Source: Prunus persica (lineage: Eukaryota > Streptophyta > Magnoliopsida > Rosales > Rosaceae). From it: DNA of 64,000 nucleotides. The number at the start of each line of letters is the position of its first letter. Positions within the stretch are counted from its first letter, which is position 1. The stretch covers positions 2,798,926 through 2,862,925 of the forward strand of contig NC_034010.1 in NCBI RefSeq assembly GCF_000346465.2, given 5' to 3'. The notes beneath the pieces are model-generated. The model was not told where the DNA came from. It was given only the letters and a program-made list of their open reading frames with translations, and ran no database searches. Shown here piece by piece: positions 34,991 through 46,943 of this stretch. A program made the position numbers and the translations under genes.

Positions 34991-37742
34991 TAAATCCTGT
35001 TTAATCTCATAGTTTTCTACCTGTAACTTTTGACTTATCTGTTTTAGTTCCACTATTTCTTTTTTGAGTAATTTTACTTCTAGGTGTAAATCTTGTCAAG
35101 TAACTTCTTTTCTTTTGTTGAATCTTTCTAAAGTAGTGTTCAAACTTATCTTTTGAGGGGTAGACGGACTCGGTTCTTCCTGACTGATGACTTTTCTTAA
35201 TTTCTTTAAGTACTCAGATTTCAACTCTGGGTTTTCAACTTTACTTATTAAATCAATTAATAATTCTTCTTGTTCTTCTTGTTTAGTAAGGACATTAATT
35301 GACTTAGACTTACAACAATTATCTTGACAACCAAATTGAATTCTAGGTGAACTTATCTGGGAATCTGAGGAATTAAACTCTGTGACTCAGTGTTCTAACC
35401 ATGGTCTCGTTTTCACTAGACTCTGAGTTTCTTAACTCAAAGACTTTGATTAACTTTTCTTTATCTTCATCCGTGATTTTCAATTGTTTGATTGTGTTAT
35501 TTACTTTACACTCATTAGCATAGTGACCAAACTTTGACATTTATAACATTTAACTTTTCTTTTGTTGGTAGTTTTCTTAAGGTGACTTTTCTTATATTTT
35601 CCGTGACTCTTTTTCCAATTTTTATGGGGGTGAAATCTCTTTTTACTGTAAAACTCATTATTCTGTGAGAAAGATTGATTTCTTCATGAATAATGACGAC
35701 GCTTACTAAACTGTCAGTCATGGTGACTAGACTTGGCTTTTCTAGATGGGGGAATGGACATTAGACCATAATGTTCGCAGAAATAACCTAACTCATACTT
35801 AGCTGAATTCTTTTCTGATTGAATTTGTTTTTCGATTTTCATATATACACACATTTTCATACTGACTTGATTAATTGTGCTAATTATATTACCATAGGTT
35901 AAATTATCCCAATCTATATGACCTTGACCATTACTAAGGACTGTGCGTATTTTGTGTGCAAACAAATTAGGGAGACCATTAATGAATTTTTCTTTCCAAA
36001 ATGGTTGATTACTATCATCTCTAATCATGACTCTGGAGATGAAGACATCTTTATACCAACGGAAATCAGATAACTTAGGGCATCTAAGGTTACTAAGCTG
36101 ATCATGAATTCTAGCAGTGGTGTTACTAGGTGTTCCAATGAAATGCTCAATTATTATGTATAATAAGGTATTGACTCCATCTTCTATACCTCGACCTACT
36201 TGTTCGTCGAAAATAGGAAGACCTTCTTCATTAAGTTTGACTGCATGGATTATTTGTTGCTTAGACTCATCCGTTAAATGTTTATCCCACCAAAAACGTA
36301 AGGTTCCGGTGAAACCAATTTCTAACAAAGGCACAATTTCAGACTGTCTAAAACTGTGATTGGTATTGTAACTATTGGCAACCATAGACATATGTTGAAG
36401 TTTATTAAGAATTTCTTGCTCAGATAGACCATCTATATTCCACTCATATAACTTACCTGAAGAAATGGAAAACTGACTCTGGGAGTTTTGTTCTTCAAAT
36501 TGGATATCTAGAGGGGTTGGTCTGGGATACCAATTTTTGGTTAAACTTGTTGGACTGATTCTATTAGTTAATATTTTAACCTTCAAATCATTTTCTAATT
36601 CCAAATTCTTAAACGCATTTTCAATTTTTGAAATGTTACTAGTTTCTGTTTCCATACTAGTGACTGACTCAGAATCAGAGGAGTTGACTAAAGCGAAGGG
36701 TAGCTCAGAGGATCCTAAGACTTTAACACCGGATTTCTTGGCTTTCTCAGGGGGTTAATCGTTCAAGCATTTCTTCTATTTTTCTCATTGTAGGTTTTGT
36801 CTTAAAGGTTGGGCTTGACTTTAAGTCTTGAAATTTGACTAAAGGTTTTTCTTTTTGTAATTTGGGTTTGACTTCATTAGGGAGTAATTTGTCGACTTTT
36901 GTTTCTATTTTATCTAACTGTTTTCCTATGACAACTAGACTTTGGTTGGTGTAATTGTTTTGTTCTACAATCATCTTATTGTCTTCGTCATGAATTTTGT
37001 AAGGACTGGCCACAATTTTTGACTTTTTATGGTGAAAAACTATTGTCTCAACTGGGGGATGATTGGCTAAGACTTCTGTTTTGTCTTCTTTTTCCGATTT
37101 TTCTTGATTTAAAGTTTTTAACTCTTTTGTCATGTAACGGCTTTCTACAAAATCAAGATAATAAATTTCAACTTTAGCTGTTCTCATAAATTGTTTCCAT
37201 TCATTAAAAATTTGTTGTCTTTTGATTTTGTCAGGATAGGTTGTATGGTATTTTTCTTTTCAATTAATCTCAAATTTTCTATTAAGGGTTCTTAATTGTT
37301 TATCAATTTGAAAACCGCCTTCGAAGTCAGTTTGTGTGGGTGACTCAATGGACTCGGATTTAGTATCTTCTTTGACTAGTGTTTTACCATAATAGGGTTG
37401 ACTAACTTGGGATGATTTTCTCAACGATTCTAATTTTACATTAATTAAAGCTTTCTCTAACTCAAGGTCTCATTCTTGAGTAAAGGAGGAGGCTGCAAAG
37501 GAGTGTCTAGCAGGGACGTGTCTCTGGGATTGACCAGGTGTGGGAAGTTGTTATAACTGGACTGAGGACTTTTGTTGTGGTTGGTTTCCGAAATTAATTT
37601 TGATTGTGCCATCTAGATATTGTTGGATATAATCTAAATTGTTTAGACTATGTTGAATTGGGACTGGTGGACTTTCATTTGTTAAGGTCCAATCTAAGGG
37701 AAGGGTGACTTCTGACCATTTTACCATTTGAGGGATATTCAA
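34991..37742 (-). pseudogene. coat protein part of ORF1, copy D1
   Basis: Open pieces 35515-35721, 35714-36655 and 36747-37187, plus N-terminal piece 37551-37742. The CCHC knuckle lies in 35515-35560. TGA at 35684-35686 (minus) equals the stop at 28783 in copy C. Confidence 0.75.
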
Positions 37743-38286
37743 ATCTCTAAAATGTAACTCATTGCTAGTATTCTATTCTAATTGTTCTTCATTAACTATC
37801 TCAGGAGGATGACTGATACTAGTTCTAGAGCTACTAGAGTTATAAGAGTTGGTTCTAAATAAGCGACTCATTTTTACTCAAGGTACTGAGTTCAGACTTC
37901 TAAAGAAGGAAGATAAACAGAAACTTCTAATACTAACTCACAACGTAACAGGGAACCTAGTGATTCTCTCTCTCTCTCTCTCCGCTCAGGCTGCAACCGC
38001 TCGTGCCTCTACCTAGGACATATCGTTTGGACTCTAGGACTTACTGTTTGGACCAAAGTGAAAAGGACAGGAAACCTGAAAAACAATGAATTAATAGAAA
38101 AAGAAACTGAAGACTTCAACTCAAAAATCTTAAACTAGCCACTTGGGTTGGATGAATTGCAGACTTAGACTGACTCTTCAACACTTACGGCTTAAGCATA
38201 GATAAGTATAAAGACTCAGATAATAAAACAGGTAGAGCTTATGCATGAATGAAATTAATGAATAAATGAAGATACTCAAAATCCTC
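37743..38286 (-). other. movement protein N-terminus and leader, copy D1
   Basis: The reversed sequence shows the ORF1 start region (ATG near 37872, then about 40 codons of movement protein with a stop near 37777). A leader follows, with the phrases also found in copies A and E (CCAAACAGTAAGTCC and GCTGAGCGG-like) and a CT run at 37965-37981. Confidence 0.6.
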
Positions 38287-38301
38287 TATATATATATATA
38301 T
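38287..38301. repeat. TA dinucleotide run between D1 and a viral 3' fragment
   Basis: TA run directly at the end of the D1 leader and before the plus-strand viral 3' region. Confidence 0.75.
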
Positions 38302-38480
38302 CGTGATTCCAAGCATCCAATGCTACCAACAGTCTGGTAGCCTTAGTTTTTTTAAGGAGGCTTCGACCTCATTTGTAATCAGAAGTAAATTTTACTTTTC
38401 TCAGTTTCAAAGTTCTCTCAGGACTACTACCCTGATGAACTCTTGTATAGTTTGAGTGATCCATAAAATCTTTCAATCTT
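38302..38480 (+). promoter_or_regulatory. viral 3' region fragment with decayed 35S-type promoter
   Basis: Plus-strand fragment resembling the ends of copies B and F: a TTTTTTTAAGGAGG TATA-like stretch (about 38347), CCTCATTTGTAATCAG downstream, then a segment ending CATAAAATCTTTCA. Its last 65 bases recur at 42428-42492 with about four differences. Confidence 0.55.
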
Positions 38481-39894
38481 ATCTAATTGTTTTTCAATGA
38501 CTATTAAACTCTGGTTTGTATATTTATTTTGCTCAATTAATTTTCTATCATTTTGGTCGGGGGACTGGCTGCTATTTTGGGCTTTTTGTGATTAATAATT
38601 ATTGTTTCTACAGGGGGTGACAAGCTAAGACTTCAGTATTATCTTCTTTTTCCCATTTTTCTTGTGTTAGGGTTTTCAAATCTTTGGACATGTAGCGACT
38701 TTCAATAAAATCAAGATAAAAAATTTCTGACTTAGCGGCTCGCATATAATCTTTCCATTCATTAAAGATTTGTAGTCACTGTTCTTTACTAGGGTACGTT
38801 GTATGATACTTGTTTCGTCTTTCCAAATTTTCTGGGGCATGGAGATGACTATCTAAATTTTTCCAATTGATTTTGAATTTTCTATTAAGGGTTCGTAATT
38901 GATTATCTATATTGAAAGAACCGACTTCGAAATCAGTTTGTGTGGGAGAATTTTGGGAACCTAATTTTTCTTCTTCTTTGACTGGTTGTTTACCACAACA
39001 AGGTTGGTTGACTTGGGAAGTTTTCCTTAGAGATTCTAACTTTAGATCAATTAGGGTTTTTTCTAGCTCTAGGTCTCGTTTTAGAGTAGAAGAGGATGCT
39101 GTAAAGGAATGCCTAGTAGGGGCATGTCTCTGGGATTTACTAGGTGTAGGAAGTTGATGTAACTGAACTGGGGATTTTTGAGGAGGTTGATTTTCAAAAT
39201 TAATTTTGACTATGCCATCTAAGTATTGCTGGATATAATCTAAATTATTTAAACTATGTTGAATAGGAGCAGGTTGATTCTCAGTTGTTAGCGTCCAATC
39301 TAAAGGAAGGGTGACTTCTGACCATTTAATTGTGTGGGGAACTCTTATGTTGGCATTTGCTTTACTACTTTGAATTAGCAAAGTTTGATCTTTGGGACTT
39401 TTATTAAGGGCATGGAAATTCATATTGGTTCCTGTGACTTTATAGTAGATTCTATCAACTAAGGCAAGAGGCTGGGTTCCTGGTAAGGCTTTGTACCTGG
39501 AAGTTTTAATATTTAAAGTCAGAGTTTTTAATATGTGGGGATCACTGAGACTTACTGTTATATCTAGATAACAATCAAAATGAATTGGACCATTAAACAA
39601 ACTGGACTCAATTATTCCTAATGTATTGTCACTAAAATAGGTGAATCTGGCATCTCTTAAACAGAGTTAGATAGAAGCATTTAATCCTAATCTGGTAAGA
39701 GGTTTGACTGCAACTTGGACTAGACCAATGTCAAGGAAATTGTTTCCGTCATTTTTATGTTTCTTTATTGACTCAAGATTTAACAATTGGCATGTTTCAT
39801 GTTCTTTACTTAAGGCATAGACTTGTTCGACTATTTTCACATGGGTGGTTGACTTGAAAGTTGAGTCAATAAAGAAACATCACATGGGTGTTTC
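38481..39894 (-). pseudogene. endogenous florendovirus-like copy D2: movement protein and early coat region
   Basis: Minus-strand fragment. ORF 38776-39600 covers the C-terminal movement protein (VSLSDPHILKTLTLNI, PLALVDRIYYKVTG) and the early coat region. The N-terminal movement part continues to about 39875 with a frame break near 39640-39680. It is cut off at 38480 in the coat region, where it meets the plus-strand 3' fragment. Confidence 0.75.
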
Positions 39895-39911
39895 ATATAT
39901 ATATATATATA
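39895..39911. repeat. TA dinucleotide run between copies D2 and E
   Basis: TA run separating the start regions of the head-to-head copies D2 and E. The copy E primer site begins 34 bp to its right. Confidence 0.75.
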
Positions 39912-42428
39912 CTCCATCTTCTATACCGTCTTCTAGATCCCTTCTAGTATCAGAGCCGTCAGTGTTGAGGAGTTAGTCTAAATTTGCTTCTCTACGTCCA
40001 AAGTCACTGGTCATCTTCTCTGTGTTTGAAGTTTGTTTTCTATTCTTTAACTTTTTCAGAGTCTTCCTTTTGTCTGAGTCTTCTCTCCCAGTCCAAACAA
40101 TAAGTCCTAGACTCCAAACAGTAAGTCCCACGGTGAGGCCTGAGCGGATGCAGCATGAGCGGAGAAAGAGAGAACCCTTTGGTCCTTAGGAGGCCTTTGA
40201 GTCTATTCTAGGATAGTTAGCCTTCTTCTTACCCTTTGTAAGAAAACCCAGTAGCTTTGTCCAGATGAGTTGCCTATTTAGAACCAACTCTTGTAACTCC
40301 AGTAGCTTTAGAGCCAGTATTAGTAAACTCCCAGAAATAGTTAATGAAGAACAAATAGAATATGATTCTAGTAATAAAATAGATTGTAAAGATTGGAATA
40401 TTCCTAGAATTCCTAGTCAATCACCCATGTGAAAACAGTCGAACAAGTTTATGCCTTAAGTAAAGAACATGAAACATGCCAGTTATTAAATCTTGAGTCA
40501 ATTAAGAAACATAAAAATGATGGAAACAATTTCCTTCATATTGGTTTTAGTCCAAGTAGCAGTCAAACCACTTACCAGATTAGGATTAAATGCTTCTATT
40601 CTACTCTGTCTTCGCGACGCCAGATTCACCGAATTTAGAGACAATACTTTAGGTATAATTGAGTCAAACTTGTTTAATGGTCCGATCCATTTTGATTGTT
40701 ACCCAGATTTCACAGTAAGTTTTAGTGATCCCCATATCCTGAAAACTTTAACTTTAAATATTAAAACTTCAGGGTATAAAGTCTTACCAGGTACCCAGCC
40801 TTTAGCCCTAGTCTATCGAATCTATTATAAAGTCACAGGAACTAAAATGAATTTCCAAGCCCTTAATAAAAGTCCAAAAGATCAGACCTTGTTAATCTAG
40901 AGTAATAAAGTTGAAGCCAACATAAAAGTTCCCTCCACAATTAAATGGTCAGACGTCACCCTGCCTTTAGATTGGACAATAACCACTGAGAACCAACCAG
41001 CTCCCATTCAACATAGTCTAAATAATTTAGATTATATTTAACAATATTTAGATGGCACAGTTAAAATTAACTTTGGAAGTTAGCCACCTCAGAAATCTTC
41101 AGTTCAGTTACACCATTTACCCACACCTAGCCAATCCCAGAGACATGCTCCTGCAAGACATTCCTTCATTGCATCCTCCTCCACTCTAAAACGAGACCTA
41201 GAGTTAGAAAAAACTTTAATTGATTTAAAATTAGAATCCTTAAGAAAAACTTCCCAAGTCAACCAACCTTGTTATGGTAAAAAACCAGTTAAAGAAGAAA
41301 CAAAGTCCGAATCTCTAGAGTCACCCACACAAACTGATTTCAAAGCAGGATTTCACATTGATAATCAATCGCAAACCCTTAATAAAAAATTTAAGATCAA
41401 TTGGAGACAGTTAGATAGCCATTTACATGCCCCGGAGAACCAATCTAGAAGAGATAGTTACCATGCAGCTTATAGTAAGGAACAAAGACAACGAATCTTT
41501 AATGAATGGAAAGATTACATGCGCACCGCTAAGTTAGAAATTTTCTACCTTGATTATATGGAAAGCCGCTATCTACCCAAAGAGTTAAAAACTTTAACCC
41601 AAGAAAAATAGGAAAAAGAAGATAATACTGAAGTCTTAGCTAGTCATCCTCCTATAGAGACCATAATTATTAATCATAAAAAGTCTAAAGTAGTAGCCAA
41701 TCCATTCAAAATCCCAGATCACAATAATAAAAAAATTGTTGAGCAAAATAATTACACTAACCAGAGTCTAATAGTCATAGGAAAACAGTTAGATAAAATA
41801 GAAACAAAATTGACAAAATAGCTCCTTTAGAAATATCCTTAAGTCACAAAAAGAGAAACCTTTAGTCAAATTCCAAGACCTAGAGTCAGGCCCAACCTAT
41901 AAGACAAAACCAACAATGCAGAAAATCGAGAAAATGTTAGAAGAATTAACCACGAAGAAAGATAAAGAAAAAATTGAAACGTCTGGTCTTAAAGTCTTAG
42001 GATCCTCTGCTTTAGTCAATACCTCTTATTCTGAGTTTGTTGCTAGTATGGATACAGAAACCAATAATATATCAAAAATTGAAAATGCTTTTAAAAATTT
42101 AGAAATTAATAATGATCTCAAGCTTAAAAGAATAACAAACAGAGTCAGCCCTACTAGTTTAACCAAAAATTGGTATCCTAGACCCACTCCTCCAAACATC
42201 CAATTGGAGGAAAGAAATTCACAAAGTCAATTTTCAGTCTCCTCTGATAAGTTATATGAATGGAATATCGATGGCCTGTCAGAACAAGAAATTTTAAACA
42301 TATTACAACACATGTCCATGGTTGTCAATAGTTACATCACTAATCACAGTTTTAGACAGTGTAAAATTGTGCCCTTATTAGAAACAGGATTCACCGGAAC
42401 CTTACGTTCTCGGTGGAATAAGCATCTA
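39912..42428 (+). mobile_element. endogenous florendovirus-like copy E: leader, movement protein, coat N-terminal half
   Basis: Plus-strand copy. It has a primer site at 39945, ORF1 ATG at 40265 and movement protein broken by a deletion/frameshift at about 40430 and another frame change near 40555 (pieces 40429-40638 and 40493-40900). TAG at about 40897 follows. The coat part includes 41916-42428. It ends inside the coat gene at a chimeric junction. Confidence 0.78.
39945..39957 (+). promoter_or_regulatory. primer binding site of copy E, one mismatch
   Basis: TAGTATCAGAGCC differs by one base from the copy A site (TGG to TAG at the start). Confidence 0.7.
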
Positions 42429-42611
42429 AGTTCTCTCAGGACTACTACCATGATGAACTATTGTATAGTCTGAGTGATCAATAAAATCTTTCAGAATGGA
42501 ATTGAACGATTTGCTCAGACTGACTCGGATTGATTCTTTGTTTAAGGATACCTCCATAACCAATTTCAGAAGCATCAGTTTCAACAATTTTAAAGGAATT
42601 AACTGCAGGGA
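42429..42611. other. chimeric junction: viral 3' fragment fused to reversed RNase H
   Basis: Bases 42428-42492 match the 3' fragment at 38416-38480. From 42493 the minus strand encodes an RNase H piece (VETDASEIGYGGILKQR). Plus-strand coat sequence resumes at 42612. Three separate viral segments are therefore joined within 200 bp. Confidence 0.7.
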
Positions 42612-44400
42612 TGCCAAGACCAATAAAAGAAGAAATTCTTGAGCAACTCACACCAATAAAAGAGAAAATCGAGTCCTCCGGTATCAAAGTTCTTGAGTCA
42701 TCTATTTTAGTCAATTCTTCTGATAATGAGTCTATTGCCAGTATGGAAACAAAATCTAGTAACATATCAGAAATTGAAAATGCTTTTAAAAATTTAGAAA
42801 TAGATAATGATTTGAAACTTAAAAGATTAAGAAACAAAGCCAATCCTACAAGTTTAACTAAAAATTGGTATCCCAAACTAACTCCTCCAGATATCCAGTT
42901 TGAGGAAAGAAATGCCCAAAGTCAATTCTCAGTCTCCACTGATAAACTAACTCATATGTCCATAGTTGCCAATAGTTACATAACTAATCATAGTTTTAGA
43001 CAGTCAGAAATTGTGTCCTTATTAGAAACAGGATTCACCGGAACCTTACGTTCTTGGTGGGATAAACATTTAACTGAAGAGTCAAAACGAAAAATTATTC
43101 ATGCAGTCAAACTTAATGAAGGTCTCCCTATTTTTTATGAACAATTAGGAAGAGGTATAGAAGACGGAGTCAACACTTTATTATATACAATAATTGAACA
43201 TTTCATAGGAACACCCAGTAACACGACAACCAGAATTCATGATCAACTTAGTAATCTCAGATGCCCCAAATTATCAGATTTTCATTGGTATAAAGATGTT
43301 TTTATTTTCAGAGTTATGCTTAGAGATGATAGTAATCAACCCTTTTGGAAAGAAAAATTCATTAATGATCTCCCCAATTTATTTGCTCATAAAATAAGAA
43401 CAGTCCTTAGTAATGATCAAGGTCATAGATTTCGATAATTTAACTTACGGAAATATTACAATTAATCAAGTCGGAATGAAAATGTGTGTCGATATGAAAA
43501 TTGGTAGACAAATTCAATCAGAAAGAAACTCAGCCAAATATGAATTAAGAGATTTCTATGAACAATACAGTTTAGCACCCATTCCCCCATCCAGAAAAGC
43601 CAAGTCTAGTTATCATGACCAACAAACTAGTAAACGTTATCATTATTCACGAAGAAGATAGTCCTTCATACATAATAATGATAATAATGAATTTTACAGT
43701 AAAAAGAAATTTAACCCGCGTAAAAATTGGTCAAAAGATCGCAGAAAAGATAAGAAAAGCAACTTTAAGAAAAGTACCGACATAAGAAAAGTTAAATGCT
43801 AGAAATGTCAAAAGAATGGTCACTATGCTAATGAGTGTAAAGCAAAAGACACGATAAAGCAATTGAAAATCACAGATGAAGAAAAAGACAAATTGATTAA
43901 AATTTTAGAGTTAACAAATTCTGAGTCTAGTGAAACCAATATCACCGTAGTAAGCTCAAGCTCAGTAAATTACAATTCTTCATATTACCAGTCAAGTTCT
44001 CCACAAATCCAATTTGGTTGCAAAGACAATTGCTGTAATGTCCTAACCAAGTCCATTAGTGTCCTTACAAAACAAGAAGAACAAGAAGAGTTATTAAAAG
44101 AAATTAAGAAAAGTCATTAGTCAGGAAGAAACGAGTCAGCATATTCCCCAGAAGATAAGTTCAAACACTACTTTAGAAAAATCTAATAAAAAATAAAAAG
44201 AGGTCACCTTACAAGATTTACAAATGGAAGTAAAATTAGTCAAAAAAGAAATAGTAGAGTTAAGACAAATAAGTCACAAATTACAAGCCGAGAATTTTGA
44301 AATTAAACAAGATTTGATTAATTTGATGGAAAAAGAAACCTCTGAGTCTAAGAGTCAACCAGAAAGCCCAGCCAATTCAGATTGTGAACCCTCTAATAAT
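42612..44400 (+). pseudogene. coat protein part of ORF1, copy F
   Basis: Open pieces 42611-43438, 43413-43661 and 43863-44120. The CCHC knuckle is at 43797-43838, but its second position is TAG (43800-43802). Frameshifts occur near 43430 and 44110. Confidence 0.75.
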
Positions 44401-44760
44401 GATCAGGTTATTAACTTAATAAAACAAGTAAATTTTAGAAAATGGTATTCCAAAGTTGTAAAAAAATTTGAGTTAAACACAGTCGCCCTTTTTGATTCAG
44501 GAGCCGACCTTAATTGTATCCAAGAAGGATTAATTCCAACTAAATATTACAAAATATCAAAAGAATCTTTAAGCACTGCCTCAGGAAAATCACTCCAGTT
44601 AAACTATGAAATACCAAAAACCCATATCTGTCAAAATAAGATTTGTTTTAAAACCTCATTTGTCTCAGTAAAAAATATTACAGATCAAGTTATCCTTCAT
44701 AGCCCTATTATACCCTTTCCAGGGAGAATACGATGGAGTCAAATTCGAATTCTTAACTAA
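44401..44760 (+). pseudogene. aspartic protease, copy F
   Basis: ALFDSGADLNCIQEGLIP is intact (about 44485-44540). The C-terminal part around the LPFIALLYPF block is damaged by a small deletion near 44690-44700. Confidence 0.78.
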
Positions 44761-44879
44761 ACTTGAGTTACACAATTTGAAAGCTTTACAGAAAAATGAA
44801 ATAACAAAAACAATCCAAGTAATTCAGAATAAAAATAAACAGTTAGATTTCCTTAAGGAAGAAGTCAAATTCAAAAGAA

Positions 44880-46260
44880 TTGAGCATCAACTTAATGATG
44901 AGTCTTTACAGTGAAAGAAATATCCCCACTAAAGCCAGACTAATTCAAATGAGTCAAGAAATTATGGAATTCTGCAAACAAGAAATAACCGAGTTACTTC
45001 ACAAGGGAATAATTCGTAAGAGTAATTCACCTTGGTCTTGTCCTGCTTTCTATATTCAGAAAAACGCAGAATTAGAAAGAGGAGCCCCGAGATTTGTCAT
45101 CAATTATAAGCCTCTTAATACAGTCTTAGAATGGATTAGATATCCAATTCCTATTTAATAAACAGGTTAGATAAAGCAGTCATCTTCTCAAAATTCGATA
45201 TGAAAAGTGGTTTTCGGCAAATTCAAATCCAAGAGTCAGATACGTATAAAACCGCCTTTGTAACCCCATTCGGTCACTATGAGTGGAATGTAATGCCTAG
45301 GGGTGGGCACTCAAACCGGCGAACAGGAAATCCGAGCCGAACCACACAGAACCAAACCGGAAAAAACCGAGTTGACCAAAAAGTCAAAAAGCGGTCAAAA
45401 ACCGAATCGGACCGGTTTGGACCGGTTCCGAATCCGGTTCCATGTCTTCAAAAACCGAACCGGGCCGAACCGAACCGGTGAAACTAAAAAAATATATAAT
45501 TTCAATATATTTTTATATTTAATGCTATATTTTTATTTCCACTAAAAAAAACCTAATACTTATCCAAGTTCAATGTCAAAATATCTCTCTTTTCTCACTT
45601 TAATATTTATTTTTTATATGAAATTGAATAATTTGTTAATTTTTAAATAAAAAAATAATATTTCAGTTGAGAATTGTATTAAAAAATAATTTTAAAAAAT
45701 AATTTTTATAATCCGGTTCAAAACCAAACCAGATTGAAACCGGTTCAAACCAAACCGAACAATTTTTGAAATTTTGTTATTAAAACCAAACCAAACCAAA
45801 CCGAATAAATAGTACCGGATCGGTTCTAATTTGAGGCAAAAATCGGTCCAAACCGAACCGTGCCCACCCCTAGTAATGCCCTTCGATCTTAAGAATGCGC
45901 CTAGTGAATTTCAGAATATAATGAATGAGATATTTAATCCTTTCAGTCATTTCTCCATAGTTTATATTGATGATGTTCTTATTTTTTTCTCAGTCAATAG
46001 AACAACACTGGAAGCATTTGCAAAAGTTCCTTCAGATAGTCAAACAAAATGGTTTAGTTGTCGCAGCCAAAAAGATTACGTTATTCCAAACCAATATCCG
46101 ATTTCTTGGTTTTAATATTTGTCAGTCACAAATCAGTCCAATTGATCGAGTCATCCAATTTGCTGATAAATTTTCAGACCAAATTCTTGATAAGAGTCAA
46201 CTCCAAAGATTTTTAGGATCTCTTAATTATGTTTCTGATTTCTAACAAAATCTGTGAAAA
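44880..46260 (+). pseudogene. reverse transcriptase, copy F, split by a hAT-type element
   Basis: The N-terminal part (44880-45158) and FDMKSGF block (45200-45289) precede the insertion. [12 protein letters not shown] and YIDD (45963-45974) follow it. One extra T after VLIF (about 45981) shifts the frame, and a deletion near 44910 removes part of the connection to the protease. Confidence 0.82.
45298..45872. mobile_element. 575-bp hAT-type MITE inside copy F
   Basis: Perfect 13-bp TIRs (TAGGGGTGGGCAC and its complement) and a perfect 8-bp target duplication GTAATGCC (45290-45297 and 45873-45880), both diagnostic for hAT. Subterminal regions are dense in AACCGG/CCGGTT motifs. There is no transposase. 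Confidence 0.92.
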
Positions 46261-46843
46261 CAATGTAAGCCCTTATTTGATCGACTTCAGAGTAATCCTC
46301 CTCCTTGGTCATCCATTCATACAGATATAGTCAAACAAATCAAAATCCATGTCAAAACACTTCCCTGTCTTGGCATCTCTACAGTTAATTCTTTCAAAAT
46401 AGTTGAAACTAATGCCTCCGAAATAGGTTATGGAGGTATTCTTAAACAAAGAGTCAATCCAAGTGAAACAGAGCAAATCGTTCGATTTCATTTTGGAATC
46501 TGGACACAGTCACAACGTAATTATAGTACTATTAAAAAAGAAATATTATCTATAGTATTATGTATTACAAAATTCCAAGATAATTTATTAAATCAAAAAT
46601 TTAGTCAGAGTTGATTGCAAGAGTGCAAAACATGTTTTAGAAAGAAAAAAAATGTTCAAAACATTGCATCAAAATAGATTTTTGCACAATGGCAAGCTAT
46701 TTTAAATATATTTGATTTTAATATTGAATATTTGAGAGGCAGTGAGAATTATGTTCCTGATTTTCTTACTAGAGAATTCTTATAGGAAAAGCAATGGCCG
46801 GCAAGATGACCCAATAAAGGAAAAGAGCAAGCTAGTCAACCTC
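46261..46843 (+). pseudogene. RNase H part of ORF1, copy F
   Basis: VETNASEIGYGGIL-like block (the first catalytic Asp position reads Asn), VDCKSAKHVL and VPDFLTREF are recognisable across frame changes near 46600 and a stop near 46784. Sequence runs into the N gap, so the ORF1/ORF2 boundary is not visible. Confidence 0.7.
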
Positions 46844-46943
46844 NNNNNNNNNNNNNNNNNNNNNNNNNNNNNNNNNNNNNNNNNNNNNNNNNNNNNNNNN
46901 NNNNNNNNNNNNNNNNNNNNNNNNNNNNNNNNNNNNNNNNNNN
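46844..46943. other. assembly gap, 100 N
   Basis: Exactly 100 N, a conventional placeholder for a gap of unknown size. It falls between RNase H and ORF2 of copy F, in repetitive viral sequence. Confidence 0.97.

Larger units (their letters stand above)
31693..38286 (-). mobile_element. endogenous florendovirus-like copy D1, inverted relative to C
   Basis: Minus-strand copy in the order (right to left) leader 38286-37880, short movement protein N-terminus, coat, protease, reverse transcriptase, RNase H, ORF2. Most of the movement protein is deleted: at about 37742 its N-terminal part is joined directly to early coat sequence. It shares at least two nonsense codons with copy C but keeps the protease region that C lost. 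Confidence 0.82.
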
